From the NCBI GenBank assembly GCA_045047085.1, contig JASFYT010000020.1, forward strand, positions 1 to 64,000: 64,000 nt of DNA, in the 5' to 3' direction. The DNA is from GCA-2401155 sp045047085. GTDB taxonomy: Bacteria; Pseudomonadota; Alphaproteobacteria; Rhizobiales; Rhizobiaceae. The notes beneath the pieces are model-generated. The model did not search any database and was not told where the DNA came from. It saw only the letters and a program-made list of their open reading frames with translations. The translations under genes were made by a program, and so were the position numbers. Shown one piece after another: positions 8,384-18,509 of this stretch. How positions within the stretch are numbered: the stretch's first letter is position 1; every line of letters begins with the position of its first letter.

Positions 8384-10816
8384 ATGACGACTACCGGTCC
8401 GGGAAAGATTGAACTGGGTTCTGGCGAGACATTTCCACTATTGCCATTGCGCGATATCGTGGTGTTCCCGCATATGATTGTGCCGCTTTTTGTTGGCCGC
8501 GAGAAATCAATTGCAGCGCTTGAAGAAGTGATGAATACCGACCGCCAAATTCTGCTCTTTACCCAAAAAAACGCCAGTGATGATGATCCGTCACCTGAAG
8601 CTCTCTATGAGATCGGTTCCATTGCATCCGTTTTACAATTACTGAAACTGCCAGACGGCACCGTGAAGGTACTGGTCGAAGGCGTGGCACGCGCACGCGT
8701 ATCCCAATTTACCGAGCGAACTGACTATTTTGAAGCCTATGCTGAAATCGTTGATGACGAAGAAGGCGATCCGGTCGAGATGGAAGCGCTTGCCCGTTCT
8801 GTTGTTTCTGAGTTTGAAGGCTATGTGAAACTCAACAAAAAAGTATCTCCGGAAGTTCTGACTGCCGTTACCCAGATTGAGGACTACACCAAACTGGCTG
8901 ATACAGTTGCCTCGCATTTGGCTGTTAAAATCTCTGAAAAGCAGGAAATTCTCGGAATTTTCAGCATCAAAGAGCGCCTGGAACATGTACTTGGCATGAT
9001 GGAAAGCGAAGTCTCCGTCCTGCAGGTAGAAAAACGTATCCGTTCCCGTGTCAAACGGCAGATGGAGAAGACCCAGCGCGAATATTACCTCAACGAGCAA
9101 ATGAAGGCCATTCAGAAGGAACTCGGTGAAGGCGAAGATGGCCGCGACGAGTTAGGTGAACTTGAAGAACGCATCAAGAAAACCAAGCTTTCAAAAGAAG
9201 CTCGCGAAAAAGCTGACAACGAGTTCAAGAAACTCAAACAAATGAGCCCGATGTCAGCCGAAGCCACCGTGGTGCGCAACTATCTCGATTGGTTGCTCGG
9301 TATCCCGTGGGGCAAACGTTCTGCCGTTAAAACAGATTTGAATGCCGCCGAAGAAGTACTCGATGCGGATCACTACGGTCTGGAAAAAGTCAAAGAACGC
9401 ATCATCGAATATTTGGCAGTTCAGTCACGTGCCAAAAAAATCAAAGGACCAATCCTTTGTTTGGTTGGTCCTCCAGGTGTTGGTAAAACGTCTCTTGGAA
9501 AATCTATCGCCCGTGCTACCGGCCGCGAATTCGTTCGTATGGCTTTGGGCGGCGTTCGCGACGAGGCTGAAATTCGTGGTCACCGTCGTACCTATATCGG
9601 CTCAATGCCCGGTAAGGTCATTCAGTCCATGAAAAAAGCCAAGAAGATTAACCCGCTCTTCCTGCTCGATGAAATCGATAAAATGGGTCAGGATTTCCGC
9701 GGTGATCCATCGTCTGCTTTGCTTGAAGTGCTCGACCCGGAACAAAACAGCACGTTTTCTGACCACTATCTGGAAGTTGAATATGACCTTTCAAGCGTCA
9801 TGTTCATCACAACTGCCAATACGTTGAATATTCCCGGTCCTTTGATGGATCGTATGGAGATCATCCGTATTGCCGGTTATACCGAAGATGAAAAACTTGA
9901 AATCGCCAAACGCCACCTGCTTTCAAAAACTATGAAAGATCATGCGCTGGTGGATAAGGAATTCTCAGTTACAGATGACGCCATCCGCACCATCATTCGC
10001 ACTTATACTCGTGAAGCGGGCGTGCGTAGTCTTGAGCGCGAACTGGCCAAGCTCGCGCGTAAAGCCGTAACCGACATCATGAAGACCAAAAAGAAATCCG
10101 TAAAAATCACGGTCAAGAACATTGAGGATTATCTCGGCGTACCAAAATTCCGTTTCGGTCAGGCTGAAGATGAAGATCAGGTGGGTGTTGTTACAGGTCT
10201 TGCATGGACGGAAGTCGGTGGTGAATTGCTCACCATTGAAAGTGTCTCTATGCCCGGCAAGGGCAAAATGACCGTAACGGGTAATCTGCGCGATGTGATG
10301 AAAGAATCCATTTCTGCTGCTGCATCCTACGTACGTTCACGGGCGGTAGATTTTGGCATTGAACCACCGAAATTTGATAAATATGATATCCATGTGCACG
10401 TACCGGAAGGCGCCACTCCCAAGGATGGTCCGTCAGCTGGCGTTGCCATGGCAGTTTCGATTGTTTCGGTTATGACCGGCATTCCAATCCATAAGTCTAT
10501 TGCCATGACAGGTGAAATCACCCTGAGAGGTCGTGTTTTGCCGATTGGCGGGCTTAAGGAAAAATTGCTGGCAGCTCTGCGCGGTGGCATTACTAAAGTG
10601 CTTATCCCGGAAGAAAATGCCAAGGATTTGGCCGACATCCCGGACAATGTGAAAAACGCTCTGGAAATTGTGCCCGTATCCAATGTGGATGAGGTGCTTT
10701 CTCACGCCCTGACCAGCATGCCGGAGGCTATTGAATGGACGCTTGAAGATGAGGAAGCTGCCCGTAAGGCAATGATGGGATCTTCGGGGTCGGGCACCAC
10801 ACCTGTCTCCCACTAA
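8384..10816 (+). CDS. lon: ATP-dependent protease Lon
   Basis: 810 residues, the normal length for LonA. It degrades misfolded and regulatory proteins in the cytoplasm. Order: N-terminal substrate-binding domain (LPLRDIVVFPHMIVPLFVGR), central coiled region, AAA+ module with Walker A GPPGVGKTS near residue 360 and Walker B PLFLLDEIDK, then the protease domain with the catalytic Ser in PKDGPSAGVAMA (about 683) and Lys in GGLKEKLLAA (about 725). The ATG at 8384 is preceded by AAGGAAA; earlier in-frame starts back to 8297 overlap the probable heat-shock promoter leader and add a non-family extension. Confidence 0.97.
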   Translation: MTTTGPGKIELGSGETFPLLPLRDIVVFPHMIVPLFVGREKSIAALEEVMNTDRQILLFTQKNASDDDPSPEALYEIGSIASVLQLLKLPDGTVKVLVEGVARARVSQFTERTDYFEAYAEIVDDEEGDPVEMEALARSVVSEFEGYVKLNKKVSPEVLTAVTQIEDYTKLADTVASHLAVKISEKQEILGIFSIKERLEHVLGMMESEVSVLQVEKRIRSRVKRQMEKTQREYYLNEQMKAIQKELGEGEDGRDELGELEERIKKTKLSKEAREKADNEFKKLKQMSPMSAEATVVRNYLDWLLGIPWGKRSAVKTDLNAAEEVLDADHYGLEKVKERIIEYLAVQSRAKKIKGPILCLVGPPGVGKTSLGKSIARATGREFVRMALGGVRDEAEIRGHRRTYIGSMPGKVIQSMKKAKKINPLFLLDEIDKMGQDFRGDPSSALLEVLDPEQNSTFSDHYLEVEYDLSSVMFITTANTLNIPGPLMDRMEIIRIAGYTEDEKLEIAKRHLLSKTMKDHALVDKEFSVTDDAIRTIIRTYTREAGVRSLERELAKLARKAVTDIMKTKKKSVKITVKNIEDYLGVPKFRFGQAEDEDQVGVVTGLAWTEVGGELLTIESVSMPGKGKMTVTGNLRDVMKESISAAASYVRSRAVDFGIEPPKFDKYDIHVHVPEGATPKDGPSAGVAMAVSIVSVMTGIPIHKSIAMTGEITLRGRVLPIGGLKEKLLAALRGGITKVLIPEENAKDLADIPDNVKNALEIVPVSNVDEVLSHALTSMPEAIEWTLEDEEAARKAMMGSSGSGTTPVSH

Positions 10817-10856
10817 GGCGGTGGACAGATAATCGAGCATATTTTGTTCGAATCTA

Positions 10857-10886
10857 GGGTTCGGAAAATATTCCGAGCCCTTTTTT
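10857..10886 (+). terminator. Terminator of lon
   Basis: Eight-base stem GGGTTCGG (10857-10864) with CCGAGCCC (10873-10880) and a run of six T. Confidence 0.85.
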
Positions 10887-11121
10887 AATTGCGAATCGGA
10901 AGAAAATTTTGCACCAAAAACCGTTGAAATTGACCATTTCATAGATAATACATCTGCTAATTTTATCTGCTGTGCGGTTTTTGCCAATTTTTTTGACGTT
11001 TTTTACCTAAAAGCCAAGAAAACAGCCATTTGCGAGAAGTTTTCTATTGAAAAAACCAAACCAAAAGGCGAACGTTGCGCGAGTTTGATGAGTCGTTCTA
11101 AATATCAGGAAGGATATAATA

Positions 11122-11397
11122 ATGAACAAAAATGAGCTTATTTCCGCTGTTGCCGATAAAACAGGCATGACTAAAGAATCTGCTGGTGGAGCAGTTGACG
11201 CAGTACTTTCATGCATTACAGAAACAATGGCTGGTGGCGGTGAAGTTCGTCTTCTGGGTTTCGGCAGCTTCGTAGTTGCAGACCGTAAAGCAACGACTGC
11301 CCGCAACCCTCGCACCGGCGAGCCGATTGCTGTACCTGCTTCCAAGGCTCCTAAATTTAAAGCCGGTAAGGCTTTGAAAGAAGCCGTAAACAAGTAA
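11122..11397 (+). CDS. hup: DNA-binding protein HU
   Basis: 91 residues, a full-length HU/IHF-family nucleoid protein. It starts MNKNELISAVADKTG and carries the DNA-binding arm signature GFGSFVVADRKATTARNPRTG, the region that inserts into the minor groove. The position after lon is the usual one in alphaproteobacteria. The ATG is preceded by AGGAAGGATATAATA, a good ribosome site. It is flanked by terminators on both sides, so it is monocistronic. HU is favoured over IHF by the context and the short N-terminus. Confidence 0.95.
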   Translation: MNKNELISAVADKTGMTKESAGGAVDAVLSCITETMAGGGEVRLLGFGSFVVADRKATTARNPRTGEPIAVPASKAPKFKAGKALKEAVNK

Positions 11398-11437
11398 TAT
11401 TGTTTATTTTCCCCATGAAGGGGATGAGAATCATATC

Positions 11438-11467
11438 AGGCTCGCCAATTAGGCGGGCCTTTTTTTG
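11438..11467 (+). terminator. Terminator of the HU gene
   Basis: Nine-base stem AGGCTCGCC (11438-11446) with GGCGGGCCT (11452-11460) followed by seven T. Confidence 0.9.
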
Positions 11468-11550
11468 TGAAAACCAATTAAAGCACTCCGATTTTACTGG
11501 ATTTTTTGAAATCTTTCCGCTCAACTAAATATATGAGAACTTTATCGGGC

Positions 11551-13119
11551 ATGCAGGAACCAAACTCTAATTCTAACTTCATGTTGGAAGTTCGGGAAAT
11601 CACCAAGAAATTCGGTGACCTTGTTGCCAATGATAAAGTTGATTTCGCAATAGGTGAGGGCGAAATACATGCTCTCCTGGGTGAAAACGGAGCCGGTAAA
11701 TCCACTCTGGTAAAAATGCTCTATGGTTCCCTCCAACCCAATGGTGGAGAAATCATTTGGAAGGGCAAATCCGTGCAAATCACCAGCCCGTCCGCCGCAC
11801 GTCATGTGGGTATCGGCATGGTGTTCCAGCATTTTTCGCTTTTTGACAGCTTGTCCGTTGCCGACAATATCGCACTATCACTGGATGGCGAATTCACCTC
11901 AGGTGAAATCGCCGAAAAGGCGCAAGAGCTTTCCCACAGCTACGGCCTTCCGCTTAACCCGGATTCAATCGTTGGAGATTTATCGGTAGGCGAGCGTCAG
12001 CGCGTGGAGATCGTGCGCTGCCTGTTGCAGAATCCCGATCTGATCATTCTTGATGAACCCACATCGGTGCTAACCCCGCAGGAAGCCGACAATTTGTTTG
12101 TCACTCTTGAGCGTCTGAAAAATGAGGGCCGGTCGATCCTGTATATTTCGCACCGCCTCGATGAGGTGAGACGGCTTTGTGATCGAGCAACGGTCTTGCG
12201 TCACGGCAAAGTGGTGGGCGAGTGTGACCCATCCAAAGAAACTGCAAGTTCTTTGGCCAATATGATGGTGGGCAGCGAAGTCGAAAACATTACCCGACAG
12301 TCGGGCAATGCCAAGGGCGAAGAAAAACTGTTGGAACTCAAAGACATTTCCCTTGCCGCAGCGACGCCCTTCTCTATGTCGCTCAAAAACCTCAATCTGG
12401 AAATGTATGCCGGTCAATTGCTGGGTATAGCTGGCGTTGCCGGAAACGGCCAGAGTGAGTTTTTTGATCTGATATCGGGTGAGGTCACGATTCCCCACAA
12501 TGATAAAATCATCATGCATGGCCAGTCTGTCGGCGAACTGGGTATCAATGATCGCAGAAAACTAGGCGCAGCTTTCGTGCCTGAAGAACGCCTTGGCCAT
12601 TCAGCCGTGCCCGATTTGACCTTGTCTGAAAATCTGCTGCTCGCGCGCCATGCCTCCGATAGTTATGCCTATACAGCGCTCGGCCCGGTTCAATATATCC
12701 GCAGGGATGCACTGATGCGGACCACAAAACGCATCAGTGAGTCAATGGATGTTCGGAAGTCCGGTGATAATCCGGCCGCGTCATCGCTTTCAGGCGGCAA
12801 TCTGCAAAAATTTATCATGGGCCGCGAACTTGATCGCCAGCCATCAATCATGGTGGTGAACCAGCCCACATGGGGCGTTGATGCAGGTGCCGCCGCAAGG
12901 GTGCGTCAGGCATTGATTGATCTGGCCCGCTCAGGCTCCTGCGTTGTGGTAATTTCACAGGATCTCGACGAAATACTTGAAATTTCCGATGTCATTTCGG
13001 TCATGTCTGATGGTCATCTTTCCGAACCCGTTGATGCAAAGAATGTAACCCGTGAGGAAATCGGATTGCTGATGGGCGGTACGGCCGAAAGTGAAGCTGG
13101 AGTTGCCAATGCGCATTGA
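11551..13119 (+). CDS. ABC transporter ATPase, BMP/nucleoside-type, two nucleotide-binding domains
   Basis: About 522 residues. Two fused ABC domains, as in sugar/nucleoside importers of the RbsA/NupO type. The first has Walker A GENGAGKST, signature LSVGERQR and Walker B LIILDEPTSVL; the second has a degenerate Walker A (GVAGNGQSE) and signature LSGGNLQKF, typical of this class, so one site is probably non-catalytic. It is the first gene of a four-gene importer operon and overlaps the next gene by 11 bases. The start is uncertain: ATG at 11536, 11551 and 11581 are all in frame, and a TTG at 11506 is possible; none has a strong ribosome site. Confidence 0.9.
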   Translation: MQEPNSNSNFMLEVREITKKFGDLVANDKVDFAIGEGEIHALLGENGAGKSTLVKMLYGSLQPNGGEIIWKGKSVQITSPSAARHVGIGMVFQHFSLFDSLSVADNIALSLDGEFTSGEIAEKAQELSHSYGLPLNPDSIVGDLSVGERQRVEIVRCLLQNPDLIILDEPTSVLTPQEADNLFVTLERLKNEGRSILYISHRLDEVRRLCDRATVLRHGKVVGECDPSKETASSLANMMVGSEVENITRQSGNAKGEEKLLELKDISLAAATPFSMSLKNLNLEMYAGQLLGIAGVAGNGQSEFFDLISGEVTIPHNDKIIMHGQSVGELGINDRRKLGAAFVPEERLGHSAVPDLTLSENLLLARHASDSYAYTALGPVQYIRRDALMRTTKRISESMDVRKSGDNPAASSLSGGNLQKFIMGRELDRQPSIMVVNQPTWGVDAGAAARVRQALIDLARSGSCVVVISQDLDEILEISDVISVMSDGHLSEPVDAKNVTREEIGLLMGGTAESEAGVANAH

Positions 13120-14191
13120 ACTTGAACGACGCGCGCAACCCTCTGCGCTTTTTGCAATGGCATCTCCCTTTATCGCCCTTGTTATTACGCTGATCGCCGG
13201 CATTATTATGTTTGCAGCAATGGGTCTGAACCCTATTGATGCGCTTTATTCATTCTTTATTGAGCCTATAATCGAAGTCTGGTCCCTGCATGAACTAGCC
13301 ATCAAAGCAGCGCCGTTGATTCTGATTGCCACAGGCCTTGCGGTCTGCTTCCGGTCTTCCAACTGGAATATTGGCGCTGAAGGTCAATTTGTTATGGGGG
13401 CAGTGGCAGGTTCTATTCTGCCAATTCTCTTCCCCGAACAAACGGGCGCATGGGTGCTGCCTACCATGATGCTTATGGGTATCGCTGGCGGGGCTGCATG
13501 GGGCGCAATCCCTGCGTGGCTCAAAAACCGGTTCGGAGCCAATGAAATCCTTACCAGCCTGATGTTGGTATATGTGGCGCAACTTATTCTGGATTGGTTG
13601 GTGCGTGGTATCTGGCGCGACCCGGATGGTTATAATTTCCCCGAAAGCCGTGGCTTTTCACCGGAGCAAATCCTTCCAGAAGTGCTGGAATCGGGACGTG
13701 CGCACTATGGCGCGGTGTTCGCGATCATCGGCGTGGTGGTGGTCTGGTTCATGCTTGCAAGAACCATGAAGGGGTTTGAGATCAAGGTCATTGGTGATAG
13801 TCCAAGGGCAGGGCAGTTTGCAGGGTTTAGCGCCAAACGCACCACTATGTTTGCTTTCCTGATTGCCGGCGGCTTCGCAGGGCTGGCCGGAATTTCTGAA
13901 GTTTCAGGAGCTATCCAGCAATTACGCCCGGTGATTTCCCCCGGCTATGGCTTCATTGCCATTATCGTTGCTTTCCTCGGACGGCTAAACCCTCTGGGAA
14001 TTTTCGCGGCAGGTCTCATTTTGGCACTTTCATATCTCGGCAGTGAAGCAGCGCAAATATCGCTTGGCATTTCCGATAAGGTCGGACGCGTGTTTCAAGG
14101 CCTGTTACTCTTCTTCGTGCTCGCCTGCGATACGTTGATCCACTACCGGTTAAAGCTGGTCTTCTCGTCCAATAATGCGAAGGAATCCTGA
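13109..14191 (+). CDS. ABC transporter permease, BMP/nucleoside-type (first)
   Basis: 360 residues with about nine membrane helices. It forms half of the membrane channel of the importer. The family pattern is clear: SNWNIGAEGQFVMGAVAGS near residue 90, NEILTSLMLVYVAQLI, and the cytoplasmic GFEIKVIGDSPRAGQFAGF loop that contacts the ATPase. The ATG at 13109 lies inside the end of the ATPase gene, preceded by GGAG, so translation is probably coupled. It is followed after two bases by the second permease. Confidence 0.9.
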   Translation: MRIELERRAQPSALFAMASPFIALVITLIAGIIMFAAMGLNPIDALYSFFIEPIIEVWSLHELAIKAAPLILIATGLAVCFRSSNWNIGAEGQFVMGAVAGSILPILFPEQTGAWVLPTMMLMGIAGGAAWGAIPAWLKNRFGANEILTSLMLVYVAQLILDWLVRGIWRDPDGYNFPESRGFSPEQILPEVLESGRAHYGAVFAIIGVVVVWFMLARTMKGFEIKVIGDSPRAGQFAGFSAKRTTMFAFLIAGGFAGLAGISEVSGAIQQLRPVISPGYGFIAIIVAFLGRLNPLGIFAAGLILALSYLGSEAAQISLGISDKVGRVFQGLLLFFVLACDTLIHYRLKLVFSSNNAKES

Positions 14192-14193
14192 TC

Positions 14194-15120
14194 ATGAATA
14201 TTGAAATGACAGAAGCAATCCTTCTCACGGTCTTCACTGCCGCAACGCCGTTACTGCTGGCAGCCTTGGGCGAATTGGTGACCGAGCGTTCCGGCGTACT
14301 CAATCTGGGCGTTGAGGGCATGATGATCATGGGGGCCGTTGCTGGCTTCGCCTTCGCCCAAATGACCGGCAGCGCCTATCTGGGCGCACTGGGTGGCGTT
14401 ATCGTTGGCACATTGTTCTCGCTCTCGTTTGCATTCCTTGCCATCACACTGGTAACCAATCAGGTGGCGACCGGGCTGGCACTAACCATTCTGGGCCTCG
14501 GTGTTTCGGGCCTTTGGGGGGAATCCTATATCGGCCTGGCAGGCGTGCGGATGGAAACCATCGTCATTCCGTTCCTTTCAGAAATCCCGATTATCGGAAA
14601 GCCACTCTTCGCGCAGGATGCAATATTCTATGTCTCAATCGCGCTGGTAATCGGCATCAGCTATTTCCTATTCAAAACGCGGGCAGGTCTGATCCTGCGC
14701 TCGGTTGGCGATAATCACGGTTCTGCCCATGCGCTTGGTATATCTGTCACCAAAGTGCGCTATCTGGCTGTGATGTTTGGCGGCGCGTGCAGTGGGCTGG
14801 CCGGAGCGCACTTGTCGCTGGTCTATACACCCCAATGGGTGGAGAACATGACAGCGGGCAGGGGGTGGATAGCGCTGGCGCTGGTGGTTTTCGCGTCATG
14901 GCGCCCTATGCGGGTAATTGCGGGTGCATATCTATTTGGAGCGGTGGGCATTGCCCAATTGCACATTCAGGCACTGGGCTACGACATCCCGTCCCAACTA
15001 TTATCATCACTGCCATATATTGCGACCATTGTCGTATTGGTTATAATATCACAAAACCGCAGACTAACACTAATCAACACACCGGCTTCACTGGGAAAAG
15101 GCTTCGTGCCTGACCGATAA
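14194..15120 (+). CDS. ABC transporter permease, BMP/nucleoside-type (second)
   Basis: 308 residues, multi-pass membrane protein, the second half of the channel. Family features are TERSGVLNLGVEGMMIMGAVAGF near residue 30, VTNQVATGLALTILGLG and the RSVGDNHGSAHALGISV loop. It starts two bases after the first permease ends. Paired dissimilar permeases with this ATPase type are typical of BmpA-dependent importers of purine or other nucleosides. The substrate cannot be read from the permease. Confidence 0.9.
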   Translation: MNIEMTEAILLTVFTAATPLLLAALGELVTERSGVLNLGVEGMMIMGAVAGFAFAQMTGSAYLGALGGVIVGTLFSLSFAFLAITLVTNQVATGLALTILGLGVSGLWGESYIGLAGVRMETIVIPFLSEIPIIGKPLFAQDAIFYVSIALVIGISYFLFKTRAGLILRSVGDNHGSAHALGISVTKVRYLAVMFGGACSGLAGAHLSLVYTPQWVENMTAGRGWIALALVVFASWRPMRVIAGAYLFGAVGIAQLHIQALGYDIPSQLLSSLPYIATIVVLVIISQNRRLTLINTPASLGKGFVPDR

Positions 15121-15168
15121 GCCACTCAATACCAACCCATAAACAATAACAAAGTAGGGGTAATACAA

Positions 15169-16245
15169 ATGAAGAAAATACTATTATCAATCGCAGCACT
15201 TAGTCTATCCATGGGCCTATCCATGAGCATGACGGGTGCCGCATCCGCTGCCACAAAAGTTTGCGCCATCTATGTCGGCCCAATCGGTGATTTCGGCTGG
15301 TCCTATCAGCACCATCAGGGCCTGATGGCCGTGAAAGCAAAATTTGGCGATGAAGTCACAACCGCTCATCTGGAAAGCGTGCCGGAAGGTGCTGATGCAG
15401 AACGCGCGATCGAACGCATGGCTCGCTCCGGCTGCAATATCATTTTCACCACATCCTTCGGCTATATGGATGCAACCAACAAAATTGCCAAAAAATTCCC
15501 GAAAGTGAAATTTGAACACGCAACCGGCTATAAGCGCGAACATGATAACGTTTCTACGTATTCTTCACGCTTCTATGAAGGTCGCTACATTATTGGTCAA
15601 ATGGCTGCAAAAGTTTCAAAAACCGGCTCCGCTGGTTACATTGCATCATTCCCGATTCCTGAAGTTGTACGCGGCATCAACGCGTTCATTCTGGGCGCTC
15701 AATCCGTAAACCCTGATTTCAAGCTGAAGGTAGTTTGGGTGAACACATGGTTCGATCCGGGTAAAGAGTCCGATGCGGCCAAAACCCTGATCGATCAGGG
15801 CGTCGATATTCTGACCCAACATACCGATTCAACCGCTCCAATGCAGGTTGCTGCAGAGCGTGGCATCAAAGCTTTTGGTCAGGCCTCCAACATGATCAAC
15901 TTCGGTAAGGAAACCCAGCTAACAGCAATCGTTGACGATTGGTCAGCCTATTACATTGGCCGCGTTGGTGCCGTGATCGATGGTAGTTGGAAACAACAAG
16001 ATGTATGGGGTGGTTTGGCCGAAAAAATGGTTCACATGGCCGATTACACCAATGTGCCTGACGATGTGGCCAAAGAAGCCGCAGCAACCCAAGAAGCAAT
16101 CCGCTCCGGCAACCTCAATCCTTTCGCAGGGCCAATCACCAAACAAGATGGCAGCGAATGGGTAAAAGCCGGCGAAGCCGCAGAAATCGGCACATTGCTG
16201 GGCATGAATTTCTACGTAAAAGGCGTAGACAACAAGCTTCCATAA
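15169..16245 (+). CDS. BMP family ABC transporter substrate-binding protein
   Basis: 358 residues. Periplasmic binding protein with a signal peptide (MKKILLSIAALSLSMG to about ASAATKV). BMP-family signs are VCAIYVGPIGDFGWSYQHHQG, the SGCNIIFTTSFGYMDATNKIAKKFP segment and VDILTQHTDSTAPMQVAAERG. The BMP family binds nucleosides in characterised cases, so a nucleoside or related purine is the best guess. There is no lipobox Cys, as expected for a free periplasmic protein in a Gram-negative. It is the last gene of the importer operon and has a strong terminator behind it; the binding protein is last rather than first. Confidence 0.93.
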   Translation: MKKILLSIAALSLSMGLSMSMTGAASAATKVCAIYVGPIGDFGWSYQHHQGLMAVKAKFGDEVTTAHLESVPEGADAERAIERMARSGCNIIFTTSFGYMDATNKIAKKFPKVKFEHATGYKREHDNVSTYSSRFYEGRYIIGQMAAKVSKTGSAGYIASFPIPEVVRGINAFILGAQSVNPDFKLKVVWVNTWFDPGKESDAAKTLIDQGVDILTQHTDSTAPMQVAAERGIKAFGQASNMINFGKETQLTAIVDDWSAYYIGRVGAVIDGSWKQQDVWGGLAEKMVHMADYTNVPDDVAKEAAATQEAIRSGNLNPFAGPITKQDGSEWVKAGEAAEIGTLLGMNFYVKGVDNKLP

Positions 16246-16272
16246 TAGGCTTGAACCAAACATAAAATCCAA

Positions 16273-16302
16273 ATGGCCTGCAGAGATGCGGGCCATTTTT
16301 TT
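16273..16302 (+). terminator. Terminator of the BMP importer operon
   Basis: ATGGCCTGC (16273-16281) pairs with GCGGGCCAT (16288-16296) with one G-T pair, followed by seven T. Confidence 0.88.
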
Positions 16303-16379
16303 ATTTCATTTGCGTTCACACGAAATTTGTTGATTTGACCCTTGCATTTGCGCCACAAATACCGCATTAGCAAAGCGCT

Positions 16380-16469
16380 GGAGAGGTGGCTGAGTGGTCG
16401 AAAGCACTGGTCTTGAAAACCAGCGAGCGTGTAAGCGTTCCGTGGGTTCGAATCCCACCCTCTCCGCCA
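16380..16469 (+). tRNA. tRNA-Ser (UGA)
   Basis: 90 bases including an encoded CCA. Acceptor stem GGAGAGG / CCTCTCC, anticodon loop CTTGAAA with anticodon TGA, a long variable arm as in class II tRNAs and a GGTTCGAATCC T arm. An integrase gene begins 90 bases downstream, so its 3' end was probably used as an attachment site. Confidence 0.97.
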
Positions 16470-16559
16470 TTATCTATATCCTCTTAGCTAAATCAATAAC
16501 TTGCTGAAATCAAAGGCGGTTTTTATTGTGTTGTTCCATTTGACTGTTACAGTGGAGCT

Positions 16560-18267
16560 ATGAAAAAGATGACTGGACACCCCCGCCTATATCGACGCAA
16601 TGCTACCTATTACCATCGTGCCGCAATCCCAATAGACATCAATGACACATATCTAAAGTCTGAAGAAACGTTCTCTTTGGGTACCAAGGACTATGCTGAG
16701 GCCCTGAGACTTGTTCGTATTGCTGCTGTTGAAGTAGACCGTAAGTTTGAAGCACACAGACACAACCTTTTAGCACAAAGCCAGCCGCCGCTTAATGAAT
16801 TGCGTGAGAATCAGATCAAGGAACTTGGTGAGGTTTACTATGCGCACCTTCTGCAGGAAGACGAGGATACCAGAGATGAGGGGTTCTTTGAACCAGATGA
16901 GCCGTTACCGCCAAGACCAGTGAAGTCCTTTGAGGGATTTGTCGACGACAACGAGGCAATAGATGGTGAAAACCGTCACGCCAACGCCAGAGGCAAGATT
17001 GACCCTTTCTATGTTGATGAAGCTGAGGAAATTCTAACTTGGACGAATGTCAACATTCGGCTTGCCTCGGGTTCTTCAAGTTGGAAGGAGCTCGCTCGTG
17101 AACTCCAACGCACCAGTATTAAGGCCGCTGAAGCCATCCGTTCCAGAAACGAAGGGGATGTTGTCGAAACCCCAGTCGCTTTAAATCAACCCGTTCAATC
17201 TTCAGCACCATTTTTATCAGTGGCCGCTGAGGAATGGGCATCGGAGAAAGCTCGATCCAGTTGGGTTAATAAAACCGAGACTGAGCATCGAATATGGATG
17301 GCACACTTCATCACAATCTCCGGCGACAAGCCAATCACCGATTACGGTAAGGCTGACGGGCGAGTCTTCAAACAGGTCTTGCTACACCTTCCAGCCAACT
17401 GGAATAAACATAAGGCTATCAAAGGCCTTTCTATTAGAGAGGCCGCAGAGAAAGCCAAGTCCAGCGATCTCCCTCCAATGAGTGAAACGAACTACAACAA
17501 TATTATCGGGTTCGTATCGGCGTTCTGGACTTGGGCTGATGCCAACTACGATAATGTGTCGCCGAACCCACTTCGTGGACTGAAGGTGAAAAAGTCGAAA
17601 CAAGCTAGAGATGATCGCGATCCATTTACAACCAAAGAGCTCAAAGCAATCTTCACCGCTCCGATCTATACCGGTTGTGAATCTACTCACCACTGGAAAA
17701 AGCCCGGTGATCTCATTCCGAAGACTTCTGGCATATATTGGGTTCCTTTGATCAGCTTGTTCACTGGGGCAAGACTTGGGGAGATCATCCAGCTGTATAC
17801 GGAAGATATCTGCGAGGAGGGGGGGCGTTTGGTACTTTGACATAAATAGTAAGGGTGAAGATAAGAGGTTGAAGAACTCAAACTCTCAACGTCAGATACC
17901 GATCCACCCTATGCTTGTTGCTATGGGTTTGATGGATCATGTAAAGGCATTGAGAAGGAAAAAGGAGACTCGGCTTTTCCCTGAGCTATCCATGGGTAAA
18001 GACGGTTATTATTCTTCTCCATTCTCCAAATATTTCAATCGTTTCCTGACTTCTGTTAATGCCAAAACTAAAACAAATGCCTTTCATAGCTTCCGTCATT
18101 GCTTCGAGGACGCCTGTCGTGACAGCGATATCAGCAAGGAGATTATGGACGCCCTGCAAGGGCATGGGGAGGAAGGAATGGCAAAGCGATACGGTAAAGG
18201 TTACGTGCCAATTTCATTTATTATTGCAAAAATCCAGCTTTCCAATCAGAACAAGAGTGGCGTTTGA
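16560..18267 (+). pseudogene. Tyrosine recombinase, frameshifted integrase
   Basis: A phage-type integrase read in two frames. The first part (16560-17840) starts MKKMTGHPRLYRR, has the N-terminal DUF6538-like and SAM-like regions and the first catalytic Arg in TGARLGEIIQL. It runs out of frame at a G7 run at 17819-17825. Removing one G joins it to the second part (about 17826-18267), giving EEGGVWYFDIN and the remaining catalytic residues: HSFRH, GHGEEG and the Tyr in KRYGKGY. All catalytic motifs are thus preserved across the two frames. It may be a recent inactivating slip, a sequencing error in a homopolymer, or reversible slippage. The gene lies next to tRNA-Ser in the orientation of an island integrase. 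Confidence 0.85.
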
Positions 18268-18509
18268 TGACCCATTTTCCGCATGTGATCGATCAGATCA
18301 AGCCTGGTTATCGAACCTCAATTCTAGGTGTTGTGCCTTACTTCGAATGGAAACGATCCGGAACAAATAAACTCTTACCTATAGCAGAAATTGTTGTGGG
18401 TCCTTCGCCATATGCTGTCGTCTCCAAGCAGGCTTTAGATGGGTTTCTGCACCAAAATAAATACACGTCTGTGAAAACTCGTCTCTCACTAATTCCGATC
18501 AGGCTTTAG
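18264..18509 (+). pseudogene. DUF2971-like C-terminal fragment
   Basis: An 81-residue frame whose start overlaps the integrase stop (ATGA). LLPIAEIVVGPSPYAVVSKQ followed later by VKTRLSLIPIR resembles the C-terminal end of DUF2971 proteins, which are typically several hundred residues and common in defence islands. The N-terminal part is absent, so I read it as the remnant of a cargo gene truncated at its 5' end, although it could be a small intact protein. Assignment rests on a short motif. Confidence 0.4.
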
